A stretch of DNA of 64,000 bases, taken from NCBI RefSeq assembly GCF_900105355.1, contig NZ_FNSC01000001.1, positions 2,666,001-2,730,000 of the forward strand. The letters are read 5' to 3'. The position numbers and the translations under genes are program-made. The DNA comes from Pseudomonas anguilliseptica. Its GTDB lineage: Bacteria; Pseudomonadota; Gammaproteobacteria; Pseudomonadales; Pseudomonadaceae. The notes under the pieces are model-generated. The model was not told the origin of the DNA, searched no databases, and saw only the letters and a list, made by a program, of their open reading frames with translations. Positions 57,042 to 64,000 of this stretch are shown one piece after another (position 1 is the stretch's first letter; every line of letters begins with the position of its first letter).

Positions 57042-57976
57042 ATGCGAGGCCGCCTAGCCAGCAACACGTTGCTGGCCTCTTTCTGGCAGGCTGTCAGGGT
57101 AGTCTGTCAAGCCGCATGGATGATCGTCATCGCACACGCGCTTGGTGCCAGCGGATTGGGTGCGCTGTCTGGCATGCTGGGTCTTGCTGTCACGCTAGGA
57201 GGTCTGTCCGGTTTTGGCGGAGCCATGCTCCTACTGAAGAATGTTGCGCGCAAGCCAGAAAGCTTTGGTCGCTATTGGCGGCAATCTGTTGTATTGAGCG
57301 CGTGCAGCGGTAGCCTGCTCGTAGTGATTTTTCTGGTTCTTTCTCCGGTTCAGTATGGTTGGGTTTTGCTGCTGGCGATTGCTTGTGCTGATCTCATCTG
57401 CGCACCGTTTGTCGTGCTCTGCAGTCATGCTTTCCAGGCCCATGAAAGGATGGGGTGGCACAGCGCACTTCCGGCGATCAATGCGTTCGCGCGGCTGATG
57501 GCCGCAATGGCGTTCTGGCTTTGCTCGGCAGAACATGGAATTGGTGGCTATGCCTTGCTGCATGCATTAGCCAGTTTGCTGGGTGCAGGCTTGGCATATC
57601 TATCGGTTGTTCTACTGCTCAAACCGTTGCGCCACCCATTCGCTTGGTCGATTGGGGAAGCACGTGAAGGCGCGGCGTTCTCCGCCTTGTGGGTCACAGG
57701 CAATGCCACGACTGAGTTGGATAAAGCCGCAGCTTTGTATGTGGGTGGTGGAGAGGTGGCCGGAGTCTATGCGGCCGCCTATCGATTCGCAAGCGTGATG
57801 GCTTTGCCGATTGTTTCCCTGATTGGCGCCATTCAGCCGCGCTTGTTCCGCAACGACTCGGCGCAGGGGCGATTGCTGCGGTACTCTCTTGTCGCGATTC
57901 TTGGTTGGTCGGTCGTGGGCGGATTGGCCTTGCAATGGCTGGCACAATTCATCCCCATGCTGCTGGGCGAACAGTT
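57042..57976 (+). pseudogene. Wzx-type polysaccharide flippase, N-terminal part, interrupted by IS66
   Basis: 311 codons from ATG 57042 (MRGRLASNTLLASFWQAVR) of an O-antigen/PST family flippase with about eight membrane segments (AAWMIVIAHALGASGLG, GYALLHALASLLGAGLAYL). The frame hits the left end of an insertion sequence after MLLGEQ and stops at TTG-TAA. Joining base 57976 to 61170 (one copy of the 8-bp duplication kept) restores an uninterrupted 400-residue protein. Loss of the flippase may block export of the glycan unless another flippase exists. Confidence 0.85.
57969..57976. repeat. Target-site duplication, left copy (GAACAGTT)
   Basis: Eight bp identical to 61162-61169, flanking the element at 57977-61161. 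Eight-bp duplications are the rule for IS66. Confidence 0.93.
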
Positions 57977-58059
57977 GTAAGCGCTCCATAAACCTCATCT
58001 ACAAATGATCCGCAGGCCAGCCAATGCTGAGCTCCAATTTCTTTCTGGAGCCAGCCGTC

Positions 58060-58419
58060 ATGATGCGCCCCGACGCCAAAGTCGAAAAAGTCTATCTATA
58101 CCCCAAGCCGGTGGATTTCCGAAAATCCATCGATGGCCTGGCCGCCCTGGTCGAGCTGGATATCAAGGTGGCGGTGTTCGACCCGGTGCTGTTCGTCTTC
58201 CTCAACCGCGCGCGCAGCCGGGTGAAGATTTTGTATTGGGAGCGCAACGGCTTTTGCCTGTGGCTCAAGCGATTGGAGGCTGAACGCTTCAAGTCGCATC
58301 CGGAACCTGGCGAAGATGCGATCGTGCTGACGGCCCAGGAGTTGAACTGGTTGTTGGACGGTATCGACCTGTGGCGCAACCGGCCGCACCAGGTTTTGAC
58401 CCCTAGGTTCGTCACCTGA
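58060..58419 (+). CDS. tnpB: IS66 Orf2-like protein TnpB
   Basis: A 119-residue IS66 Orf2 protein: MMRPDAKVEKVYLYPKPVDF, then GLAALVELDIKVAVFDPVLF and ILYWERNGFCLWLKRLE, the hallmark stretch. Its exact role in IS66 transposition is unclear but it is required in tested elements. ATG 58063 or an upstream ATG at 58024 are alternatives. It lies 18 bp before tnpC. Confidence 0.9.
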   Translation: MMRPDAKVEKVYLYPKPVDFRKSIDGLAALVELDIKVAVFDPVLFVFLNRARSRVKILYWERNGFCLWLKRLEAERFKSHPEPGEDAIVLTAQELNWLLDGIDLWRNRPHQVLTPRFVT

Positions 58420-58437
58420 GCCGGTATAATCCACGGC

Positions 58438-59994
58438 ATGATTTCTGTGCCCGAAACCCTTCCTGATGACCCCGCCGCGCTCAAGCAATTGCTCGCTGAG
58501 GTGTTGTCGTCGGCGCAGGAATTGGCCAAGGACAAGGATGGGCAGATCGAGCGCCTGCGCGAACAAAACGCGCTGTTGATCCAGCGCCTGTTCGGCCGTA
58601 AATCCGAGCAGAGCAGCGACCCGGATTCACCGCAGCTAGAGATGTTCAACGAAGCGGAAAGCCTGGCCGAAGCGGCGGCTGAAGCTCCGGCCGCTGAGGT
58701 CGAGGAAGAAGTCGTTGCGCCGACCAAGCGCCGCGGCAAGCGCAAGCCGTTACCGGCCGAACTACCGCGTGTCGAGGTCATCCACGAACTGCCCGAACAC
58801 GAACTGACCTGCGAATGCGGTTGCCGCAAGCAGGCCATCGGCGAAGAAACCAGCGAGCAGCTGGAAATCATCCCGATGCAGGTTCAGGTGATCCGCCACA
58901 TTCGCAAGACCTATGCCTGCAAGGCCTGCGAAAGCGCGCCGGTCACCGCTGACAAGCCGGCCCAACTGATCGAGAAAAGCCTGGCCAGCCCGAGCGTGCT
59001 GGCGATGCTGCTGACCAGCAAATACGCCGACGGCATCCCACTGTATCGCTTCGAAAAGATGCTCAGTCGCCATGGCATCGACATCCCCCGGCAGACCCTG
59101 GCGCGCTGGGTGATCCAGTGCGGCGAACTGCTACAACCGTTGCTCAACCTGATGCGCGACAGGCTGCTGGACAGTCCGGTGATCCACTGCGATGAAACCC
59201 GCGTGCAGGTGCTCAAGGAGCCTGGGCGCGATCCGAGCAGCCACTCCTGGATGTGGGTGCAGACCGGTGGCCCGCCTGGCAAACCGGTGATCCTCTTCGA
59301 CTACACAACCAGCCGCGCGCAGGAGGTGCCGCTGCGCCTGCTCGACGGTTATCGCGGCTACCTGATGACCGACGATTACGCCGGCTACAACGCCGTGGCC
59401 GCACAACAAGGTGTTGAACGCCTGGCCTGCTGGGCGCATGCGCGGCGCAAGTTCGTCGAAGCGCAAAAGGTGCAACCGAAGGGCAAAACCGGGCGTGCCG
59501 ACATCGCGTTGGGGATGATCAACAAGCTCTACGGCATCGAGCGCGAACTTAAGGATGCCAGCGATGAACAGCGCTACCGGGGCCGCCAGCAGCACAGCCT
59601 ACCGCTCCTCGATCAGCTCAAGACCTGGCTGGAGAAAACCCAGCCGCAGGTCACGGCGCAGAATGCCCTGGGCAAAGCAGTGAACTACCTGGCGAGCAAC
59701 TGGAGCCGACTCGAACGCTACATCGAGGCTGGCCACCTGCCGATCGATAACAACGCTGCCGAGCGCGCGATCCGGCCCTTCGTCATAGGTCGCAAGAACT
59801 GGCTGTTCAGCGACACGCCGAAAGGCGCGACCGCCAGCGCCCAACTCTACAGCCTGGTGGAAACCGCCAAGACCAATGGCCAGGAGCCCTACGCCTGGTT
59901 GCGCCATGTCCTCGAACGCCTGCCGCTGGCCAACAGCGTTGAAGCCTACGAAGCGCTGCTGCCTTGGAACTGCCAACCAACGACGCCACTGTAA
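58438..59994 (+). CDS. tnpC: IS66 transposase TnpC
   Basis: A 518-residue DDE transposase. The N-terminal leucine-rich coiled-coil part is at residues 20-45 ([18 protein letters not shown]), the zinc-finger domain CECGCRK...CKACESAP follows, and the catalytic domain has [21 protein letters not shown] and [12 protein letters not shown] (D, D, E). It looks complete and probably active. The last 30 codons lie within the region duplicated downstream. Confidence 0.92.
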   Translation: MISVPETLPDDPAALKQLLAEVLSSAQELAKDKDGQIERLREQNALLIQRLFGRKSEQSSDPDSPQLEMFNEAESLAEAAAEAPAAEVEEEVVAPTKRRGKRKPLPAELPRVEVIHELPEHELTCECGCRKQAIGEETSEQLEIIPMQVQVIRHIRKTYACKACESAPVTADKPAQLIEKSLASPSVLAMLLTSKYADGIPLYRFEKMLSRHGIDIPRQTLARWVIQCGELLQPLLNLMRDRLLDSPVIHCDETRVQVLKEPGRDPSSHSWMWVQTGGPPGKPVILFDYTTSRAQEVPLRLLDGYRGYLMTDDYAGYNAVAAQQGVERLACWAHARRKFVEAQKVQPKGKTGRADIALGMINKLYGIERELKDASDEQRYRGRQQHSLPLLDQLKTWLEKTQPQVTAQNALGKAVNYLASNWSRLERYIEAGHLPIDNNAAERAIRPFVIGRKNWLFSDTPKGATASAQLYSLVETAKTNGQEPYAWLRHVLERLPLANSVEAYEALLPWNCQPTTPL

Positions 59995-60040
59995 AACGCA
60001 AAACCTCTCCAGAGGGAGGTGGGGTCTATGGAGCGCTTAC

Positions 60041-60912
60041 GGACAGTCCGGTGATCCACTGCGATGAAACCCGCGTGCAGGTGCTAAAGGAGCCTGGGCG
60101 CGATCCGAGCAGCCACTCCTGGATGTGGGTGCAGACCGGTGGCCCGCCTGGCAAACCGGTGATCCTCTTCGACTACACAACCAGCCGCGCGCAGGAGGTG
60201 CCGCTGCGCCTGCTCGACGGTTATCGCGGCTACCTGATGACCGTCGATTACGCCGGCTACAACGCCGTGGCCGCACAACAAGGTGTTGAACGCCTGGCCT
60301 GCTGGGCGCATGCGCGGCGCAAGTTCGTCGAAGCGCAAAAGGTGCAACCGAAGGGCAAAACCGGGCGTGCCGACATCGCGTTGGGGATGATCAACAAGCT
60401 CTACGGCATCGAGCGCGAACTTAAGGATGCCAGCGATGAACAGCGCTACCGGGGCCGCCAGCAGCACAGCCTACCGCTCCTCGATCAGCTCAAGACCTGG
60501 CTGGAGAAAACCCAGCCGCAGGTCACGGCGCAGAATGCCCTGGGCAAAGCAGTGAACTACCTGGCGAGCAACTGGAGCCGACTCGAACGCTACATCGAGG
60601 CTGGCCACCTGCCGATCGATAACAACGCTGCCGAGCGCGCGATCCGGCCCTTCGTCATAGGTCGCAAGAACTGGCTGTTCAGCGACACGCCGAAAGGCGC
60701 GACCGCCAGCGCCCAACTCTACAGCCTGGTGGAAACCGCCAAGACCAATGGCCAGGAGCCCTACGCCTGGCTGCGCCATGTCCTCGAACGCCTGCCGCTG
60801 GCCAACAGCGTTGAAGCCTACGAAGCGCTGCTGCCTTGGAACTGCCAACCAACGACGCCACTGTAAAACGCAAAACCTCTCCAGAGGGAGGTGGGGTCTA
60901 TGGAGCGCTTAC
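60041..60912 (+). pseudogene. Truncated IS66 tnpC duplicate (copy 2)
   Basis: 872 bp matching 59169-60040, beginning right after the terminal TTAC of copy 1 with GGACAGTC. Differences are few; one converts LMTDDYAG to LMTVDYAG, replacing the probable second catalytic Asp. A frame from 59964 reads through the junction into this copy, but lacks N-terminal domains and cannot be a working transposase. Confidence 0.9.
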
Positions 60913-61161
60913 GCAAGAACTGGCTGTTCAGCGACACGCCGAAAGGCGCGACCGCCAGCGCCCAACTCTACAGCCTGGTGGAAACCGCCAAGACCAATGG
61001 CCAGGAGCCCTACGCCTGGCTGCGCCATGTCCTCGAACGCCTGCCGCTGGCCAACAGCGTTGAAGCCTACGAAGCGCTGCTGCCTTGGAACTGCCAACCA
61101 ACGACGCCACTGTAAAACGCAAAACCTCTCCAGAGGGAGGTGGGGTCTATGGAGCGTTTAC
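60913..61161 (+). pseudogene. Truncated IS66 tnpC duplicate (copy 3)
   Basis: 249 bp matching 59792-60040, starting with GCAAGAAC directly after the end of copy 2. The right terminal repeat differs by one base (GAGCGTTTAC) from the other two, consistent with it being the oldest right end. Confidence 0.9.
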
Positions 61162-61169
61162 GAACAGTT
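61162..61169. repeat. Target-site duplication, right copy (GAACAGTT)
   Basis: Matches 57969-57976 exactly; it follows the last IS66 right end. Confidence 0.93.
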
Positions 61170-61437
61170 CACGCAGGCGGCGCAGTTGGCGCGTTGGCTG
61201 GCGCTGTGGATGCCTCTTTATGCTCTGCGTATGCTTGGCACCAGCATCCTGACCTCACAAGGTAGGCTGGCCCTACGCATCAGCATTGAATGCACAGGGC
61301 TTGCAGCCATGCTGGCGCTGGCCGCTTGGTTTATTCCGCAATGGGGAGCGATCGGTGCTGTGGCAATGGCCCTGGGTACCGAGGCGCTGCTTGCCACGCT
61401 TGCTTGGGCAGCAGTGGCTTGGGTTCAGCGCCGATAG
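61170..61437 (+). pseudogene. Flippase, C-terminal part after the IS
   Basis: Continues the interrupted flippase: FTQAAQLARWLALWMPLYA, then LRMLGTSILTSQGRLALRIS, and two more hydrophobic segments to WVQRR and the stop at 61437. It is in frame with 57042-57976 when the element and one target copy are removed. Its end overlaps the converging GT2 gene by 13 bp. Confidence 0.85.
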
Positions 61438-62378
61438 AACACGCTGGCTTTCATGAATCGGCGGCTGTCGTGCCGCTTGCGCAAGTAGCGCCACAGGGAC
61501 AAAGGTACTCGCAATACGCCAAGTAGCAACGCGCATGTCACGGGGACAGGGCTTTCTTTGTGCAAGCGCTGGGCCCATGACCACGCCGCGTATATCTTTC
61601 CATGCATCAAGTTGGCGACCAGCACTTGTTCGAAGAAGCGAGCGACGGCGGCTTGCTGCGCAGTCCTGCAGACACCGCCTGCGGCCGCGTACTTCAGCGC
61701 CTGCCAGAAGTTCTCGTGAACCAGGCCACGCATCGCGGTGCGCATTGAGGTGCTTGAGTTCCAGCGATAGGCGACGAATGGGGCGTGTAAATAGCCTATC
61801 TTTCCGGCCATGGCTAGCCGGATAAGGAGCATGTAGTCGATATAAGGTACTGGGACTTCCAGCAATCGCGCTTTGTATGTGGCCCGGTACAGGATGCTGC
61901 TGTGACAGAGGAAATTTCCTCGGCCGACAAGGTCATCCAATCCGATGTCTTTTTTCGGGTAGTCCGTGAAGAGGCCCAGCGGATTGCCATCGTCGGAAAT
62001 AACCAGCGCATTGCATGCCACAGCCGGCATCAGTGGATACTTGTCCAACATCGCGAGTTGTTCATTCAGTTTGCCTGGAAGCCAGTAATCGTCACCATCT
62101 AGGTGAGCGATATATCGACCCTTGGCAAGTGCAATCAAATTGCTCAAATTGCCGCTGGGGCCGAGATTCTTCTCGTTGAATACCGGTGTCACGATGCCTT
62201 GCCAAGTCCTTGCATATGTTGAAACGATTTCTCGCGTTCCGTCCGTTGAACCGTCGTCGCCAACCAAGACTTCGATTTCACCTGGGGATAGCTGTGCCAC
62301 GACGCTTTCCAAGCATCTAGCAATGTATCGCTCATGGTTGTAGGTGGATATGCAGATGCTGACGAGTGGGCTGGTCAT
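61425..62378 (-). CDS. Family 2 glycosyltransferase
   Basis: A 317-residue GT2: VSICISTYNHERYIARCLES, VGDDGSTDGTREIV and AHLDGDDYWLPGKL (DxD). The C-terminal part has GNFLCHSSILYRA and YRWNSSTSMRT, similar to enzymes that add deoxyhexoses to polysaccharide repeat units. The donor and acceptor are unknown. It is on the minus strand, opposite to the flippase, with the GT4 gene 92 bp upstream. Confidence 0.82.
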   Translation of the reverse strand: MTSPLVSICISTYNHERYIARCLESVVAQLSPGEIEVLVGDDGSTDGTREIVSTYARTWQGIVTPVFNEKNLGPSGNLSNLIALAKGRYIAHLDGDDYWLPGKLNEQLAMLDKYPLMPAVACNALVISDDGNPLGLFTDYPKKDIGLDDLVGRGNFLCHSSILYRATYKARLLEVPVPYIDYMLLIRLAMAGKIGYLHAPFVAYRWNSSTSMRTAMRGLVHENFWQALKYAAAGGVCRTAQQAAVARFFEQVLVANLMHGKIYAAWSWAQRLHKESPVPVTCALLLGVLRVPLSLWRYLRKRHDSRRFMKASVFYRR

Positions 62379-62440
62379 GAACAGTTCCTCAGTAAGGCCA
62401 CAGCAGCGCTCAATTGTGGGGGCAGTTTGTGGCCATACGG

Positions 62441-62460
62441 TGTGTCTGTGTCTGTGTCTG
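62441..62460. repeat. Short tandem hexamer (TGTGTC)
   Basis: Three tandem copies of TGTGTC plus a partial one, in the 92-bp spacer between two glycosyltransferase genes. Low copy number; may be fortuitous. Confidence 0.6.
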
Positions 62461-62470
62461 GGCAGCGGTG

Positions 62471-63625
62471 TTATTCACGGCGTGCTTCGTTGGATTCGGT
62501 GAATAGCAAACGCTCCAGCAGCTGCATAGATGCCGCATTTGAAAGGTGCGTAGCGTAAAAACTCCTAGCTGACTCGGCCAAGCGGATGCGTTCTAGGGGC
62601 GCGTCTGCCAGAAAGGCTATGGCGTCAGCCAAGGCGGATGGGTTGTTCACTGGTACGCCGAGGAAGGGAGGGGTGAGGGACGATCCGGCAGCCGACTGAA
62701 GCCAATCCGTATTGCCTGTTATGATCGCCCGGCCAATTGATGAATATGAATAAATTTTGTAGGGGCATACCCGTTGGGTTTTGTCAGTATCGCCAAAAAC
62801 TCCCAGACAAATGTCTGAAGCTTTGATTTCGCTGGCCAACTCCTCCGCAGAGTACCATCTTCGCTGCCAAGTCACATTCACAAGATCTGCAATTGCCGCC
62901 TGAAGTAATGGCGCATCGGCACCATCGCCTATGATTTGAAACTCAACATCCTGTCGCGAAGCCAGCCGGCGAGCAGCTTCAATTATCGTGCATATTCCGT
63001 GCAATGGAACCAGTGTTCCGATGAATAGCACGCGACAACGTTCCCCTGATGGTGAGTAAGGCGTGGGTATATAGTCAATTTCGTTGGTAGCTAATGGTAG
63101 TGCAAAAAAATGTGCAGGAGGAAGATTAAATAATCTTGAATAAAACTGGGCGTTCTGCGAGGTGTCAACCAAGACGATGTCTGCCTTGATGAAGGCATGC
63201 CGCTCTAATTTGTATAAAAGCCGAGGCAGTAGTGCATTGGGCGACCACAGTTTTCGATCATTAACTACCGTGTCGTACAGAGAAATGAAACCATCCACGA
63301 TGATACGACGTGGGCGATGCGGCAACAGGTATGCGAGCAATGTGACCAATGGTGCAGGGTAAGGAATATATATAATATTGCAGTGCGGCATGCATCCAAT
63401 GGCCCATGCCACCTGCAGGTGGGAGGTGATCGCCCGCCACAATGTTTTTATCGGTGAACGTGTACTTTTCCATCCCCCGGTGGTAGTCGACCACATTGGG
63501 AAATTTACTTCACGTGTATCAAGCCGGCTTCGCAACTGGCATACCCGATATAGCGTGTTAGGGTAGGCATCGGTTGATTGATGAACACCAGCCACCAGTA
63601 GCGTGGAAGAGTTAGATTTTTTCAA
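62471..63625 (-). CDS. Family 4-type (GT-B) glycosyltransferase
   Basis: About 384 residues. The C-terminal Rossmann half has CRVLFIGTLVPLHGICTIIE, VEFQIIGDGADAPLLQ and KIYSYSSIGRAIITGNTDWL, where GT4 enzymes bind the nucleotide sugar (the usual E-x7-E region is diverged here). The N-terminal half includes IIYIPYPAPLVTLLAYLLP. A TTG at 63625 with GGAG 9 bp upstream is the likely start; TTG 63643 would add six residues. It overlaps the preceding gene by 14 bp. Confidence 0.72.
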   Translation of the reverse strand: MKKSNSSTLLVAGVHQSTDAYPNTLYRVCQLRSRLDTREVNFPMWSTTTGGWKSTRSPIKTLWRAITSHLQVAWAIGCMPHCNIIYIPYPAPLVTLLAYLLPHRPRRIIVDGFISLYDTVVNDRKLWSPNALLPRLLYKLERHAFIKADIVLVDTSQNAQFYSRLFNLPPAHFFALPLATNEIDYIPTPYSPSGERCRVLFIGTLVPLHGICTIIEAARRLASRQDVEFQIIGDGADAPLLQAAIADLVNVTWQRRWYSAEELASEIKASDICLGVFGDTDKTQRVCPYKIYSYSSIGRAIITGNTDWLQSAAGSSLTPPFLGVPVNNPSALADAIAFLADAPLERIRLAESARSFYATHLSNAASMQLLERLLFTESNEARRE

Positions 63626-64000
63626 GTGGGCCGCTCCTGCCAATTAATCCGTGCCATAACCCTCGTGTGAAGGCGCAAATTTTGGAAGTTTTATCAGATT
63701 CGATAAAAGCTATTGCAAGTCCTTCGCCGATCAACCGGAATATCTGGCGGGTTGCCCAGCATGGGTATGCGGTGCCGTACTGTCTTATGGTAAGAATTGT
63801 ATTGCGTGCTAGGTAATAGCGTCGAGTTGCTTGATGTTGCAGGGACAATGTCAGACCGAAAAGGCAGGCGCCTGCGTTCCCCATACGGTGACGCATAAAT
63901 GGCTGCACGGTCATTAATATTTCGGCGCCATGGCGATGTGCGCGCAAGCAAAATTCGTGGTCTACCGAGTCAATGAAATAGTCTTCTCGAAAACCGCCGA
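63612..64000 (-). CDS. Family 2 glycosyltransferase, rhamnosyltransferase-like, C-terminal part (partial)
   Basis: 129 residues up to the window edge; the start is outside the window. FREDYFIDSVDHEFCLRAHR is the acceptor-side motif of GT2 rhamnosyltransferases (ED-type base), and QHQATRRYYLARNTILTIR and AFTRGLWHGLIGRSGPLE end it. Stop at 63612. Further glycan genes probably follow beyond the window. Confidence 0.85.
   Translation of the reverse strand, partial: GGFREDYFIDSVDHEFCLRAHRHGAEILMTVQPFMRHRMGNAGACLFGLTLSLQHQATRRYYLARNTILTIRQYGTAYPCWATRQIFRLIGEGLAIAFIESDKTSKICAFTRGLWHGLIGRSGPLEKI

Larger units (their letters stand above)
57977..61161 (+). mobile_element. IS66-family element with two truncated right-end duplicates
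   Basis: The left terminal repeat starts GTAAGCGCTCCATAAACC; the right end reads as the complement GTAAACGCTCCATAGACC (17 of 20 matches at the outermost ends). The element holds tnpB (58060-58419) and tnpC (58438-59994), but no tnpA between the left end and tnpB (83 bp). After the complete right end at 60040, the sequence from tnpC position 59169 to the end repeats (60041-60912, 872 bp), then from 59792 to the end again (60913-61161, 249 bp). Each copy ends in TATGGAGCG-C/T-TTAC. The insertion splits the flippase gene. Confidence 0.93.

Noticed and set aside
59964..60866. 300-residue gene spanning the first IS66 junction
   Set aside because: It is the right part of the duplicated transposase gene read through the element's end, not an independent gene.

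Overview
The window is a stretch of a gammaproteobacterial chromosome that is almost certainly Pseudomonas. From memory, the core gene order follows the P. aeruginosa PA4577-to-PA4525 region: DksA-like and Lon-like genes, fklB, ispB, rplU-rpmA-obg-proB, rpsT, murJ, ribF-ileS-lspA-fkpB-ispH, minor pilins, pilRS, bamD/rluD/pgeF/clpB, ndh, coaE, pilDCB and pilA. GC content is high except in the minor-pilin block and part of the last 13 kb. No database search was run; all names rest on motifs, lengths and remembered family members.

Layout. 1-8.6 kb: end of ettA, a DksA-type zinc-finger gene, a LonB-like protease, a frameshifted small gene flanked by two DnaA-box inverted repeats, a UPF0114 membrane protein, a DUF6482 gene, an FeS-type photolyase coupled to a DUF2256 zinc protein, and fklB. 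8.7-21.7 kb: housekeeping genes for quinone side chain, ribosomal proteins, Obg, proline, MurJ, flavins, Ile-tRNA synthetase, lipoprotein signal peptidase and ispH. 21.6-32.9 kb: type IV pilus (T4P) minor pilins with PilY1, thiO, and the PilS-PilR two-component system. 33-46.9 kb: bamD, rluD, pgeF, clpB under a heat-shock promoter, a PilZ protein with a DUF1631 protein, three tRNAs, ndh, small conserved genes, yacG and coaE. 46.9-51.4 kb: pilD-pilC-pilB divergent from pilA, which has a sigma-54 promoter of the type PilR activates.

The accessory region begins directly after pilA (51.4-64 kb). It encodes a GT-C-like membrane protein with a TPR-like tail, a DPM-like glycosyltransferase, a sugar aminotransferase, a left-handed beta-helix acyltransferase, a methyltransferase, a flippase and three more glycosyltransferases. 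This is a plausible glycan-assembly locus, possibly for pilin glycosylation or surface polysaccharide. The flippase is cut by an IS66-family element with an 8-bp target duplication; the element's right end carries two progressively shorter colinear duplicates, a structure suggesting serial self-insertion followed by collapse.

Five genes (the small gene at 4.2 kb, a fimT-like pseudopilin, bamD, a DUF1631 gene and the sugar aminotransferase) each read through if one base is removed. Three of the shifts lie in G6-G7 tracts. Because bamD is expected to be essential, sequence error is the simplest explanation for at least part of this; a contingency tract in the aminotransferase is the interesting alternative.
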